A stretch of 64,000 nt of DNA from Candidatus Bipolaricaulota bacterium (GCA_025060395.1 JANXCC010000002.1:250791-314790), one strand, 5' to 3'; counted from the first letter of the stretch, positions 38,281 through 47,592 are shown. Made by a program: numbers and translations. The notes: a model not told the origin generated them from the sequence alone.

Positions 38281-39390
38281 GTGCGGCGCGCGCTCTTGGT
38301 CTTGAAGATCTCTATCTTTGTCATCTTGGCGCTCTCGCTTGTATTTCTTTACTTGCAAGGGCGGATCGCGATCGTCCAAGATGAGCAGTATCTGCTGGGC
38401 ACATATTTTCGAATAAAAGCTCAAAGTCGCTCCTACGACCAAGCCCAGCGTGCTGTGCGCGCCGCGTTTGCTGAAGCGCAGAGACTCGCTACCCAGTTCA
38501 GCCGCACGCCCTCTGAAGGAGAGGGGACACTTGGCGCGCTGAACCGTCGCGGAGCATTTGAGTCTGTGAAGCTCTCTGATGACGTGCTTATAGTTCTTGA
38601 AGCTGCGCGCAGATATCGCATGCTGAGCGAGGGCGCCTTCGATCACACGATCGGCAAGATCGTCAATCTGTGGGGGTTCACGCAAGACTGGGACCGTTCG
38701 GGCGTGGGGCGCATCCCCTCTCCGGAAGAACTTAAGCCATTAGTAGAGGAGCAACGCGAGGTCTTTCTCGACGCGACGGCGAAGACAGCACGGCTCTCCA
38801 GCGCTAACGTCGAAGTTGATCTAGGGGGTATCGCCAAGGGATATATTGTTGATAAAGTCGTTGAGATCCTCAAAAAGCATGAGCTTGACTCTGGGTTGGT
38901 GGATGCTGGCGGGAACATTCGCGTCTTCAATGATCGTGCGAGAAGAGTCTTATGGTTTGAGGATCGGCGGCCATTTCGGATTGGGGTGCAGCATCCCCGT
39001 GATGAACAGAAGATTATCGGGGTCTTAGAGATCTGGGGGGATCGGGCGCTGGCGACATCGGGGGACTATCAGCGCTGCTTCTTCGCCGATGCTTTGAACA
39101 ATATCTTTCCGTGTCGCTACGCGGACGAGCCTGACAAGATTCGCTATCATCACATTATTGATCCCAAGACGGGACAGCCCGCGCGGGGGTTAATCAGCGC
39201 GACGATCTTAGCTCCGACGGCAATGGAGGCCGACGCGCTCAGCACGGCTGTCTTTGTGCTTGGCGAACAGAAGGGCTTAGAGCTCATAGAGAGCTTGCCC
39301 AACGTCGAGTGTATCTTAGTGACGGACGACGGGCGGATCATAGTATCGTCGGGGCTGAAAGATATAAACTTCCCGACGGAGCTGAGATGA
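38281..39390 (+). CDS. apbE: FAD:protein FMN transferase
   Basis: ApbE attaches FMN to threonine residues of extracytoplasmic electron-transfer proteins such as Rnf or Nqr subunits. The 369-residue protein begins at a GTG directly after the spoVR stop, with an N-terminal membrane span (LKISIFVILALSLVFLYL). Family motifs: GTYFRIKAQ, GAFDHTIGKIVNLWGF, VDLGGIAKGYIVDKV, LVDAGGNIRVF and HIIDPKTGQPARG. Upstream in-frame sequence belongs to spoVR in another frame. In many anaerobes apbE stands beside a NusG domain II gene and a Gx transporter gene; here those two are 11.7 kb away, beyond the accessory block. Confidence 0.93.
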   Translation: MRRALLVLKISIFVILALSLVFLYLQGRIAIVQDEQYLLGTYFRIKAQSRSYDQAQRAVRAAFAEAQRLATQFSRTPSEGEGTLGALNRRGAFESVKLSDDVLIVLEAARRYRMLSEGAFDHTIGKIVNLWGFTQDWDRSGVGRIPSPEELKPLVEEQREVFLDATAKTARLSSANVEVDLGGIAKGYIVDKVVEILKKHELDSGLVDAGGNIRVFNDRARRVLWFEDRRPFRIGVQHPRDEQKIIGVLEIWGDRALATSGDYQRCFFADALNNIFPCRYADEPDKIRYHHIIDPKTGQPARGLISATILAPTAMEADALSTAVFVLGEQKGLELIESLPNVECILVTDDGRIIVSSGLKDINFPTELR

Positions 39391-39491
39391 GCACTCTCAC
39401 CATCGCTGGGGGCGTTCCATCACGTTTCTGCGCTGGGTCACAAGTGGGAGGGCGCGGAAGTCCCTTTTGAAGGGGCCGCTGCGGCGAAGCT

Positions 39492-39749
39492 TCATGAGCG
39501 AAGATCACGAATCAACTCAGCGACATCATCGAAGTCTTTGTAATCCCCATGCGCGAGAGCTTCATCGGCTTCGCGCTCTTTCTCTTGCCATTCTTTGGAC
39601 CAGAACCATGCGTCTTCCAAAGGAGTAATAACAATAGAACGATCCTTGTGAGTGACCTCGACGGGATCGCCGGACTTAAGCCCAAGCTGCTCGATAATTT
39701 CTTTGGGGATCGTCACTTGGCAGCGCGCGCTGAGCTTCACTAACGGCAT
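39492..39749 (-). CDS. AbrB/MazE-like DNA-binding protein (orphan antitoxin)
   Basis: An 85-residue protein with the SpoVT-AbrB fold: VKLSARCQVTIPKEIIEQLGL, then SGDPVEVTHKDRSIVITPL. The C-terminal 35 acidic residues would be the toxin-binding tail of an antitoxin. The ATG at 39749 has GAGGAGAGG 5 bases ahead; a GTG two codons earlier is less good. No toxin gene is adjacent: the neighbour is apbE on one side and a gene remnant on the other, so it is either orphaned or an autonomous regulator. It marks the left edge of the accessory block. Confidence 0.8.
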   Translation of the reverse strand: MPLVKLSARCQVTIPKEIIEQLGLKSGDPVEVTHKDRSIVITPLEDAWFWSKEWQEKEREADEALAHGDYKDFDDVAELIRDLRS

Positions 39750-39794
39750 AAACACCTCTCCTCGCTTGAGCTAGCAGTGTTAGCAACATTATAT

Positions 39795-39860
39795 CACTTC
39801 CTGAAGATGACGGCGAGAAACTCGTACACCCCGGAGGCGTTGGCTGTGAACGCCTCGGTG
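39795..39860 (-). pseudogene. C-terminal gene remnant, copy 1
   Basis: On the minus strand this reads a short tail ending AFTANASGVYEFLAVIFRK and a stop, with no body upstream. A close relative lies at 47015-47080 (ANAFGAQEVLAVIFRK), sharing CACTTCCTGAAGATGAC and more at the DNA level. The two copies bracket the left part of the accessory block. The parent protein is not recognised. Confidence 0.5.
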
Positions 39861-39882
39861 GTCCCAGTGCCGCGCTTTCTCA

Positions 39883-41464
39883 TCATTCCTTGCTTAAGAG
39901 TTCCAAAAAGCGCACATACCCGTAAGCGTTGATGATTTCAGCGTTCTTGACGCTCGGCTGCACGGCAACAAGATAATGCGGCCCGTAGAGCGGCAGTACC
40001 GGCACATCTTCGGAGACGAGCTTCTGCAGGCGTGCAAAGAGCGCATAAGCGTCTGGCGCGCTGGGAAGCTGTGTCAGGATCTCATCAATCTGCTTCTGTA
40101 TCTCAGTTAGTCCTTGGCCTGTTGCATCGGAGGGACGATACGTATGGAATTCCCCGGTAGACGAGAACAGGCCCCTTAATTGCCAGACCAACTGGGCTAT
40201 CTCGAAGAGCTCAAATTGATAAGTGGCCATGATCACTTCGTAACGTGGTGGGTTGGCAAAGATCCGTCTCCGCCAGTCATCTCGGCTGGTGAACTCTAGC
40301 TCCACCTTGAGCCCGATCTGTCCCAGGTTCCTCTGATAAATGTTGGCTATCTCTTGGGGCACAGGATCGCCATCGCGTACCAATAAGAAGGTGAGCTTGA
40401 AGGGCTTCTTACTAGGCAGATCTCGCCACCCATCGCCGTTAGCATCTTTGAGGCCTACTTGATCGAACAAGGCTGCTGCCTTCAGTGGCTCTGTCGGACG
40501 CATGAGCCAGCGCTTGGCGGAAGCGCACGTCCCGAAAAATCGCGCGCTTCTCGGTATCTGTCACATCTTGATTGAGCATCAACAAGATGAAGTAGACTTG
40601 AGAGCCTCCCCGGATGAGCTGGGCTGTAGGGGGTAAGGCAAGGGCTTCTTCTACCGTAGGCTCGAAGAGATCAATCTTGGACTCTTGGAACTGTTTAAGG
40701 CTATCGCGTTGTCCTCCAAGCCACGTGATCTGCTGCAGTCTCGGCAATGCCCTCCCTTGCGCATCGCGCTTCCAATAGAAGGGGTTGCGCTCAAGGACAA
40801 GGGGTGAGATGTGCTCGCCGATGATAGGGATGCCCGCCTTGCCAAGCTCTTTAATACGGAATGGTCCTAGACCAGCGATCTCTTCTGGTCTGGTGCCTGC
40901 GCCCCAGGCGCGTGCCACGTCTTTCTTCTCTAGTTTGGACTTGGGCAAGATGGGGATCTGGGCTAAGAGAACCAGGAAAGATGTAGGCAAGGGCGCGTTG
41001 AGGAGAAAGCGCACAGTGCGCTCGTCTACGCGCTCCACGCGTTGCAGGAGAAGTTGTCCGCCGATTTTTAGGAATTCGCGTAGCTCATCGAGAGTTCTGG
41101 TGCGCACGCGGGTATTAAGCAGGATGTCGTTGAAGGTGAAGAGCACGTCGTCGGCGGTAAAGGGAGTGCCATCGGAGAATTTTACATTGCGTAGGGTGAG
41201 CGTGAACGATTTGCTGTCGGGAGAAACTTGGGGTAATCGCTCTGCCAGGGCTGGTTCGATGCGAGCGTTGAGTGGGTTGACCTCCAAGAGTGCGCCCAAG
41301 AAGAGAGGCATCAACCCAACTGCTTGTGGATCGTCCGAGAGTGGGTTGAGCGAAGCCAACTCTTCAGATGATGCCACGACCAGTGTGGCGGGCTGGACCA
41401 ACGGCTTTGAGACGACCAGTGCAAAGAGAAGGACGACAAGGCTAGCGAATTTCAGCTGGTACAT
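39883..41464 (-). pseudogene. Solute-binding protein of a peptide-type ABC transporter, deleted and frameshifted
   Basis: The first 310 residues (start at 41464, GAAAGGAGAG site, signal peptide FASLVVLLFALVVSKP) are a family 5 extracellular solute-binding protein: SFTLTLRNVKFSDGTPFTAD, GLGPFRIKEL, and RDVRFRQALAHASDR. The last 200 residues (RPTEPLKAAALFDQVGLKD, NGDGWRD) follow in a different frame from about 40503. The usual 50-70 residues between these two points are missing, so an internal deletion ended out of frame near 40470-40503. No permease of this transporter type is nearby. Non-functional as read. Confidence 0.85.
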
Positions 41465-41882
41465 GAGACTCTCCTTTCAATCTGTTAGTTTCGTCTTTTT
41501 GTAGGAGGCCAAGCCGGCTCAATACCCATCTTGCATGGGGAGATTGATAAAACTCGGATTCCAGCAACCCATAGCAATAGAGATCAACATATTGGCCAGT
41601 TCGATAAACGCACTCTCGTTTTACGCCTTCACGGCGAAATCCGAATTTCTCAATGGCTCGCAACACTTTATAGTTAAAGGCCAGCGTCTCAGCTTCAATC
41701 CGGTGCAAGTTGAGCTCTCCGAAGGCAAAATTCAAAAAGAGCACGATGGCCTCAGCAGCGTAGAGGCCGTAGGCCAAACTGTGATTGTGCAGAGCTACAT
41801 GGTCGATCAAGAGAAATAATTGGCTTCCACAACGGTTCTTCTAGTCAATGTGCTGCAGCCCAATACAGCCAATAGCGTGGTT
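41442..41882 (-). pseudogene. GNAT acetyltransferase remnant with in-frame TAG
   Basis: The downstream part (LNFAFGELNLHRIEAETLAF, FNYKVLRAIEKFGFRREGVK) is a RimJ/RimL-type N-acetyltransferase. Upstream, the same frame continues as AIGCIGLQHID then TAG (41841-41843) then KNR, where relatives have IDWKNR, so a tryptophan codon became a stop. The N-terminal half is missing; the frame abuts the permease stop at 41886. The end overlaps the start of the solute-binding protein gene. Confidence 0.75.
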
Positions 41883-41885
41883 ATC

Positions 41886-42764
41886 CTAGAGATCGGCAAT
41901 TATAAGACCCAGCTCCGTCGGGATAGCAGGCCGATCGGCCTTCAGCCGTTGCTCAAAAAGCACTGTCAGCCTTTCCAGAGAGACCGGCAGTCCATGTTGT
42001 CGCGCCCTGCGGGCTGCCCAACGAAAGCTTGCTAACCCTATTACCAGATAAGCCATACTGTCTATGATCAGCAGCCAGAAATCCGAACGATTCACCGCTG
42101 TATCGAAATTGATACGACGCAATAGGAGATCATTCAACAAGGGGGTGCCGGCTGCCAGCGGCAGCATTTGAACTACCACTTGCCATACAGAAGGGAGGCG
42201 ATCCACGGGCAGTAAAGCCAAACCTAAAAGAGCTGTCTGCAGCAGTTGCGTCACCGCTCCGATCCTCTTGAATAAGAGCGCCAAACCCGCTAAAAAATAT
42301 CCCACTCCCTCGATCCCCAGCAAGATAAGCAAGACCACTGGCAAGACGCCCCAGTCGAAGTAAACGGATGTCCGGGTAACAAAGACCATCGCGAAGAAGA
42401 CCAGCGTCGTCCCCAACGACCAGAAAAGTAGCCCCGCGATATGGCTCATTATTAAACTGGAGATCCCGCCTTTAGGAGCCAGGAATCGCTGTTCCAGAAC
42501 GCCGGTCATCGCTTCCTCTTGAATCTTCTCTGGTAAGCCTACAACTGCTGTCAGGCAAAGCACCCAAATGGCATAGCGAATCGCGGCTTCTTGGCCCCAT
42601 TCGGAGAAGCCCACCCCACCAGTGATCAGCTGAATACCGAAGAAGAGCGCTACGAAGACGATGAGAAACCCCATCCAAGTCGCAACAGCCTCCAGCCAAT
42701 AGCGGGCGTGCAAAATGAGAGTTGCCTGTAGCTCACCGCTAAAGCGTGTGAAGAATCCTCTCAT
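41886..42764 (-). CDS. ABC-2 type transporter permease
   Basis: A 292-residue membrane protein with six or so spans (MGFLIVFVALFFGIQLI, IAGLLFWSLGTTLVFFAMVF, FDWGVLPVVLLILLGIEGVGYF, LLQTALLGLALLPV, IIDSMAYLVIGLASF) and the loop GLPEKIQEEAMTGVLEQRFLAP typical of ABC-2 exporters. Its start overlaps the ATPase gene by four bases. It appears intact even though the ATPase is frameshifted. With the radical SAM gene and the small peptide upstream, export of a modified peptide is a reasonable inference. Confidence 0.82.
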   Translation of the reverse strand: MRGFFTRFSGELQATLILHARYWLEAVATWMGFLIVFVALFFGIQLITGGVGFSEWGQEAAIRYAIWVLCLTAVVGLPEKIQEEAMTGVLEQRFLAPKGGISSLIMSHIAGLLFWSLGTTLVFFAMVFVTRTSVYFDWGVLPVVLLILLGIEGVGYFLAGLALLFKRIGAVTQLLQTALLGLALLPVDRLPSVWQVVVQMLPLAAGTPLLNDLLLRRINFDTAVNRSDFWLLIIDSMAYLVIGLASFRWAARRARQHGLPVSLERLTVLFEQRLKADRPAIPTELGLIIADL

Positions 42765-43683
42765 GGCTTCTTCCCTATCACCTGCAAGAAGATCTCTTTC
42801 AAATCCGGGCTTTCGGTATTGACAGAGACTATCTCTAGCTGGTGCTTTTCTAATAGCCGTACCAACTGAAAGAACTCGCCATCGGATCGGGCGCGCAACT
42901 CCCAGTAGCTGTCCTGCTCTTGGACTGGTACCGATATCTGCTCCCAGAGCGTGGCAGGCTGGGTCTTGCGGATTCTGATCACATAGAAACGTTGTCTAAA
43001 TGCCTCTTTAAGAGTCGAGACGGACTCACAGACCAAGAGCCGACCTTCGTCGATGATCGCCACTCGATCGCACAGCTCTTCCGCCAACCCCATTTGATGC
43101 GTCGTGAGCAAGATGGCTTTCCCCTCTTCATGGGCTAGTTGTTGGATGCTTTGTTTCAGGAGTTCCGCTGAGTGTACGTCTAACCCCAACGTGGGTTCGT
43201 CCAGCAAGAGCAATTCGGGATCCCCCATGAGCGCGCAGGCCAGCGCCACTTTCTGCTGCATACCCCTGGAGAGATTGCCGACGAGTGTGTCTTTCTTGTC
43301 TTTGAGATCAAGGAAGTCCAGCAGCTCTTGGGCACGACTTTCTCGCACTTGCTTGGGCAATTCGCTACGAGCGCCAAAGAGCATCAGATTCTCCCACGGT
43401 GTCAGACGCCAGTGGATATTCCGGCTGCCTTCCAGCACAGCACCGAGTTTGGCAAGACAGCGAGCTCGTTCGTGTCGAAGTTCTAAACCTTCAATGTAAA
43501 TTTCGCCGCATTAGGTTCGATCAAGCCACAGATGATCTTAACTGTGGTAGTCTTGCCTGCGCCGTTGGGCCCTAGCAGCCCGAAGATCTCACCTTGGGCA
43601 ATTTCGAAACTCACCCCCTTGAGAGCCTCCACAGTCCGTTGGCGCGAGTGATATGTTTTCTTTAAGTCTTTAACAGTTAACAT
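42761..43683 (-). pseudogene. ABC transporter ATP-binding protein, one-base frameshift
   Basis: From the ATG at 43683 the frame gives MLTVKDLKKTY, Walker A GPNGAGKTTT and GLIEPNA, then runs into a stop. From about 43505 the other frame continues GEIYIEGLELRHERAR and on to LVGNLSRGMQQKVALACALM (signature), LLLLDEPTLGLD (Walker B) and TTHQMG. Loss of one base in CCTAATGCGGCGAAATT (43499-43515) explains it. Either the exporter is dead, the sequence has an error, or there is frameshifting. Promoter and start look leaderless. Confidence 0.85.
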
Positions 43684-43689
43684 TATATT

Positions 43690-43719
43690 GTTATAACACT
43701 GCGCCTGAGGCTTGAGCAA
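43690..43719 (-). promoter_or_regulatory. Leaderless-type promoter of the ABC exporter
   Basis: On the minus strand TTGCTC (43714-43719), 18 bp, TATAAC (43690-43695), then AATATA and the ATG at 43683. The start codon lies 6 bases after the -10, where transcription should begin; no ribosome site exists. Confidence 0.55.
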
Positions 43720-43771
43720 GCAATAGGAGGGAGTTGTCAATCTAAAGATCAGCTCCCTCCCTTCCCTGAGC

Positions 43772-43876
43772 TCAACCGAACATCTCGCCGCTCTTATTGC
43801 AGAAAGTAGCTAAAGTTTCCGATCGAGCTTCGCTCAACTGAGCGAGGCGATCGTTGCCTACTTCAAGTATGGTCAT
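43772..43876 (-). CDS. 34-residue peptide ORF, candidate RiPP precursor
   Basis: A small frame too short for ordinary ORF calling. It starts MTILEVGNDRLAQLSEARSE and ends TLATFCNKSGEMFG. It has an excellent ribosome site, GGGGGTGA, made from the last bases of the radical SAM gene; its ATG is 6 bases past that gene's stop, so the two are coupled. It lies between a radical SAM/SPASM maturase and an ABC exporter, where precursor peptides of modified natural products are found. The first ~20 polar helical residues would be leader and the last ~14, with one Cys, the core. No homolog is known to me. Confidence 0.6.
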   Translation of the reverse strand: MTILEVGNDRLAQLSEARSETLATFCNKSGEMFG

Positions 43877-43882
43877 ATATTT

Positions 43883-45262
43883 TCACCCCCTTTCTTGTGA
43901 TTCTTTTAACTTGCAAAGTACCAACGAGCTAGCGTTAACTCGATCGCTGAATTGTAACTGCAGCTGGTGGGCTAAATCGTCGCGCACCGGCGGGCAAGGC
44001 AAAGCAATAGTGCTTCGAAAACTTGGGTATAAGCGATTCGCATGGCAACCGCCGAAACACGATGCTAACACTGGGCAAGTAGAGCACATTTGATCTTCGA
44101 AGGGTTCCCATGCTAACCATGGAATCAGTCGATCCCAGTCATAGACAATTTCCCCTGAAGGCAAGAGCGTACCGACCTTGATTGAGGTCTCGCCTGCGAG
44201 GGCGATGCACTTGTAAAGATGACCTTCAGGATCAATCATATAGCTGTCTAGTTGATAAGCGCCACAAAAGATGGAAATAGATGTTTTCCGCTGTCAATCA
44301 GTAATAGTCCCCCTTAAAGAGAGGAAGCCCTCATTTTTGAGTAGTTGCTCTAGATTGCATCGGGTTCGCAAAAAATCGCAATCCAAAAAACAGAATTCCT
44401 TATATTCTTGTGCGGCTCGCACCGGGACCACTGAGGCTATGCCAATAAACAAGCGTTCCTTCAAAGGAGCTAGATAAGTCAAGAGTTCTGGGAAGCGGTC
44501 GCTGTTTGTTTTATCCAAATTGACCCGTATACCCACTGAAGGGATATACTTCACTGCTCCCTCTAAATTTCTTAAGATGACATCGAATGTCGGCCGGCCA
44601 TCCCGCAAGACGCGACGTTTATCATGAATATCAGGTGGGCCATCAATCGTTATTTGCGCCTTTCTTACACCAAGCCTGGCAAGCTCGCGCGCTGTTGGCT
44701 CAGTCAGAAGATAGCCGTTAGTGGTTATGCCAGCCTCATACTGAGCACCCCGTTCTTTACAGATTTGCACAAATTGTTCACTAAGTTTTTTGATTCCTGA
44801 AATATCTAGCAATGGCTCTCCACCAAACCACTCTATAACCAATTTACGCTTGTGTTCCATCATTTTGCCAACGTACTTTATCAATCCCTGTCGAGTCTCA
44901 TCATTCATCCATTTATTCACACGCCACTGGTAGCAATAGGGGCACGCGAAGTTGCAATTCAACGTCAGCATAATCCCTAAGCCGAGACCCTCGTTACCAT
45001 AACGCGCGATTCGGCTCCTAAGTTTCAGAAACCCGATCTCGTCAAAGTTTTCTTCAACGAGAAAGCCTAAAGAAACCAACTGATCGTGTAAAGGACGTTC
45101 TTGCTCTGAGACGCAGTTGTTAGGATCAGCTAAGATCGCCTGAACTTGCGCATGAACTTCGCGGTTGGCTTTGAAAGCGCTCCCGCTAACTCCGTTCATC
45201 CATACATACTCATTTTCGCCCAAGGGAGCATTATAGTTATATTTTGATGCTTTGTATCTCAT
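43883..45262 (-). pseudogene. Radical SAM/SPASM peptide maturase with in-frame TGA
   Basis: One frame of 459 codons broken by a single TGA at 44294-44296. Before it: an N-terminal recognition-like region, the radical SAM cluster motif CNFACPYCY (near residue 107) and WFGGEPLL. After it, in the same frame: FCGAYQLDSYMIDPEGHLYKC and CSTCPVLASCFGGC, the SPASM cysteines that bind two further FeS clusters. Such enzymes form thioether or C-C links in peptides. The TGA separates the two essential parts, so it is a nonsense mutation, a sequencing error or read-through. The stop overlaps the ribosome site of the 34-residue peptide. Confidence 0.85.
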
Positions 45263-45320
45263 AAGGAGGCCAACTCCTCAAACACAAGTATAGACCTGAC
45301 ACCCACTCCCTGTCTATGAA

Positions 45321-46195
45321 CTAGTTCAATCTTTGAACTACTTCACTTATCGCTCGCTTTCCGCTTCTGAAGCGCATTTTACGCTCACGGGGGGGGGTAA
45401 CACGCTGGCGCAGGCCCGCTTCATCGAGAATTATCAACTCACCCCGCCGGTAGGCAACTACCCCCTGATTCCATAATATCCTCAACTGCTTGCAGACCCA
45501 CTCCGGCGTGTTCCCCAACATCTCTGCAAGCTCGCGCTCCGTCAGCTCTAACTCAATCACAAGACCATGATCACTCTTGTGCCCGTACTTCTCCCCTAGC
45601 TCTAAGATAAGCTTAATCAACCGCTCGCGTGTCCCAAGATATGCTTGCTCTGCCAGGCGCACCCGTAGCTCCTTGATTTCACCAACTAATCTTTTCTGGA
45701 TCTCTTGGGCGACGGACGCGTTTCGCTTTAGTAGCTCCTGAAAGTCTGCGGGACTGATCCAACCCACAACAGAGTCAGTCAATGCCCGTGCCAAGACGCT
45801 GCTGGGACTTAGTTGCCAAAAGCCCTCTTCTCCAAAGCACTCGCCATCACGGAGGAACTTGACGATCTGTGTGTGGCCACCTCTAGTGCGATGCGCCAGC
45901 TGCACCTTGCCCTGGCAGAGAATATGACAGCCGGAGATCATAGCCCCTTGCGCAAAATCGTCTCGCCCTTCTCGTAGCGGTGATGGCGAATGAGGGAGTT
46001 GAGCTGGAAACGCTCATGAAGCGAGAGAGAACCGAAGGGGCAGCGGGCTTCACAGACGGCACAGTTTGTCTTGCGCATCTTTGGTAGTCCGGTCGTCTCG
46101 GAGAGACCCGTGGCTTTGCACCCCCTCTTCGCAGAGGGTTCCCCTTGAATAAAGATGACAATAATGAGTCTAACACGGAAGGGCCTGGATGACAA
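45321..46195 (-). pseudogene. Crp/Fnr regulator 1, one-base frameshift
   Basis: Paralog of the intact regulator at 50234-51031. The first frame carries KMRKTNCAVCEARCPFGSL and RYEKGETI, the second frame continues MISGCHILCQGKVQLAH, the cyclic-nucleotide fold, and the helix-turn-helix LTERELAEMLGNTPEWVCKQ. The break is at ACGATTTTGCGCAAGGG (45945-45960), where the intact copy reads GETIFVQG; one base is missing. The paralog's ATG start is also not conserved here (only a TTG at 46195). About 65 bases near the 5' end are nearly identical in both copies. Confidence 0.85.
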
Positions 46196-46259
46196 GCTTT
46201 GCAGGGTGACTATTTGACAGTGACTATAAAATAGATTAAGCTGAACAAGGTGGGTGATT

Positions 46260-46502
46260 ATGCAGTTGAATATCTATGTTCCCAAAGGCAAGGAAGAGTT
46301 GGTCAAGAAGGTAGAGCGGTTGGCTCGCAAGACGCACCAGTCCAAGAACGAGCTTATTTTAAGCGCCTTGGAGCACTACGTGGAGGAGTACCTCGCCCAG
46401 GAGATCGAGTTCGGTGTGTACTCTCTTGGGGTGAGGGCCACGGGCACGGATCGCGACAGGCTCTACAGGGAACATCTGGATCGCAAAGTGCGCATCAGGT
46501 GA
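46260..46502 (+). CDS. Ribbon-helix-helix antitoxin
   Basis: An 80-residue CopG/ribbon-helix-helix protein: MQLNIYVPKGKEELVKKVER forms the DNA-binding strand and first helix, HQSKNELILSALEHYVEEYL the second. The ATG at 46260 is used because AAGGTGGG stands 5 bases ahead; a GTG two codons earlier is in frame. The stop is two bases before the PIN gene. Such antitoxins repress their own promoter and neutralise the PIN ribonuclease made from the same message. Confidence 0.8.
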   Translation: MQLNIYVPKGKEELVKKVERLARKTHQSKNELILSALEHYVEEYLAQEIEFGVYSLGVRATGTDRDRLYREHLDRKVRIR

Positions 46503-46504
46503 TT

Positions 46505-46933
46505 ATGGCCATCTACTTGCTGGATTCGAACATCTTAGTTTATGCCGCCGATAGAGATGCGCCTTATCATCGGGAAGCCAAGGAATTCCGGGACAAGGCC
46601 GTTCAAGGACAGATTTCTGCCTGTATCTCGCCCACCATCTTGACCGAGTTCTACGCTATCGTAACAGACTCAAGGCGAGTAAGGAACCCCCTGAGCCCTG
46701 GAGAAGCCCTCAGGGAAGTTGAAGCCTACAGTAAGGCGTTGAAAGTTATCTACCCGTCCTCAGCGGCGATAGAGAAGCTTAAGGAGCTGATTGGTAAGTA
46801 CAAAGTCAAGCGTCAGCAGATCTTCGATCTCTTCATCGTAGCCACGATGTTGGAGCATAATGTGGACACGATCTACACGATGAACAAAAAGGACTTTTCC
46901 CAATTCAGTGAGATCCAAGTCGAGACGCCGTAA
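46505..46933 (+). CDS. PIN domain toxin (VapC-like ribonuclease)
   Basis: A 142-residue PIN nuclease: YLLDSNILVYAADRD gives the first catalytic aspartate, SPTILTEFYAIV the conserved Glu, and IFDLFIVATMLEHNVDTIYT the later acidic residues, with N at the terminal TMNKKDF. Starts at the ATG two bases after the antitoxin stop; the frame is open upstream but overlaps the antitoxin. Length is normal and the acidic residues are all there, so it seems active, unlike several neighbours. Confidence 0.88.
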   Translation: MAIYLLDSNILVYAADRDAPYHREAKEFRDKAVQGQISACISPTILTEFYAIVTDSRRVRNPLSPGEALREVEAYSKALKVIYPSSAAIEKLKELIGKYKVKRQQIFDLFIVATMLEHNVDTIYTMNKKDFSQFSEIQVETP

Positions 46934-47014
46934 GCTGAAGTGCTTCATACGGCAGTAGCTAGTGATCAGTGATTAGAGACCCTATCATTGAGCCCTCATC
47001 ACTGCCTTGAGATT

Positions 47015-47080
47015 CACTTCCTGAAGATGACAGCGAGAACCTCCTGCGCGCCGAAGGCGTTGGCCGTAGCATGAACCTCT
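47015..47080 (-). pseudogene. C-terminal gene remnant, copy 2
   Basis: On the minus strand ends ANAFGAQEVLAVIFRK and a stop; partner of 39795-39860. A longer open frame upstream on this strand is a shadow of the toxin-antitoxin genes opposite. The 180 bases between the PIN gene and the DUF433 gene hold only this remnant and a -10 box. Confidence 0.5.
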
Positions 47081-47101
47081 GTAACTCTTGCTTTGCTCAT
47101 A

Positions 47102-47107
47102 TATAAT
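47102..47107 (+). promoter_or_regulatory. -10 box of a leaderless DUF433 gene
   Basis: TATAAT, then TCGGCG and the ATG at 47114: six bases separate -10 and start codon, and no ribosome site exists. No convincing -35 is visible. Confidence 0.45.
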
Positions 47108-47113
47108 TCGGCG

Positions 47114-47371
47114 ATGGCTCGCATAGAGATCGGCAAATATCTAGTCAGTGATACGTGCGTCTGCAAGGGGCGATTAATCTTCAAAGGCACCCGGATTCTC
47201 GTCTCCGATGCCCTTGCTCTCATCGCACGGGGCTTGAGACCTGAAGAGGTCGCTCGTGAATATCCCGGCCTGCTCAGCCCTGAGGCAGTGCGGGAAGCTC
47301 TCCGCTTCATCGGCAAAGGCACCGTGCGCGAGGTGCTCAGCTGCCCCAGACGCGCTGAGACAACCACTTGA
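47114..47371 (+). CDS. DUF433 antitoxin
   Basis: An 85-residue DUF433 protein with a winged-helix-like fold: RIEIGKYLVSDTCVCKGRLI, then FKGTRILVSDALALIARGL and REYPGLLSPEAVREALRF. These proteins pair with DUF5615 PIN-like toxins, as here, where the next gene overlaps by four bases (ATGATT over the stop). The frame is open from a TTG at 47093, but the ATG at 47114 is the family start. Probably leaderless. Confidence 0.82.
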   Translation: MARIEIGKYLVSDTCVCKGRLIFKGTRILVSDALALIARGLRPEEVAREYPGLLSPEAVREALRFIGKGTVREVLSCPRRAETTT

Positions 47372-47592
47372 TTCTCATTGACCATAACATTCCTGAACAT
47401 CAAGTTGTCCAGCTTCAGCGCTGGCGAGTACATTGCAAGAAGATAGGGCGCGATGTCGGACGCGAAGAGTGGCAAGATTTGGATGAAATCTTGCGCTACC
47501 TCCATCAAAGCAAACAGTACACCTTCATCACTCGCGACGAAGGCTTTTTCGGCGCCGTCTTGGCTACGCCAATTTATGGTGGTCATTGTTGA
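47368..47592 (+). pseudogene. PIN-like toxin partner of DUF433, truncated by frameshift
   Basis: Reads ILIDHNIPEHQVVQLQRW, then EILRYLHQSKQYTFITRDEG and FFGAVLATPIYGGHC before a stop at 74 residues; relatives are 95-115 long and continue after the HPxY segment with a hydrophobic strand and a V(E)PGE motif. Another frame carries exactly that, MVVIVEPGEE, from 47577 on, so a one-base shift near 47577 removed the C-terminus. The catalytic LIDHN and TRDEG residues remain. Probably inactive. Confidence 0.65.

Noticed and set aside
46213..46240. TTGACA near 46213 as promoter of the antitoxin gene
   Set aside because: The TATAAA that follows is only 6 bases away and the 17-bp position holds TAAGCT; not convincing.
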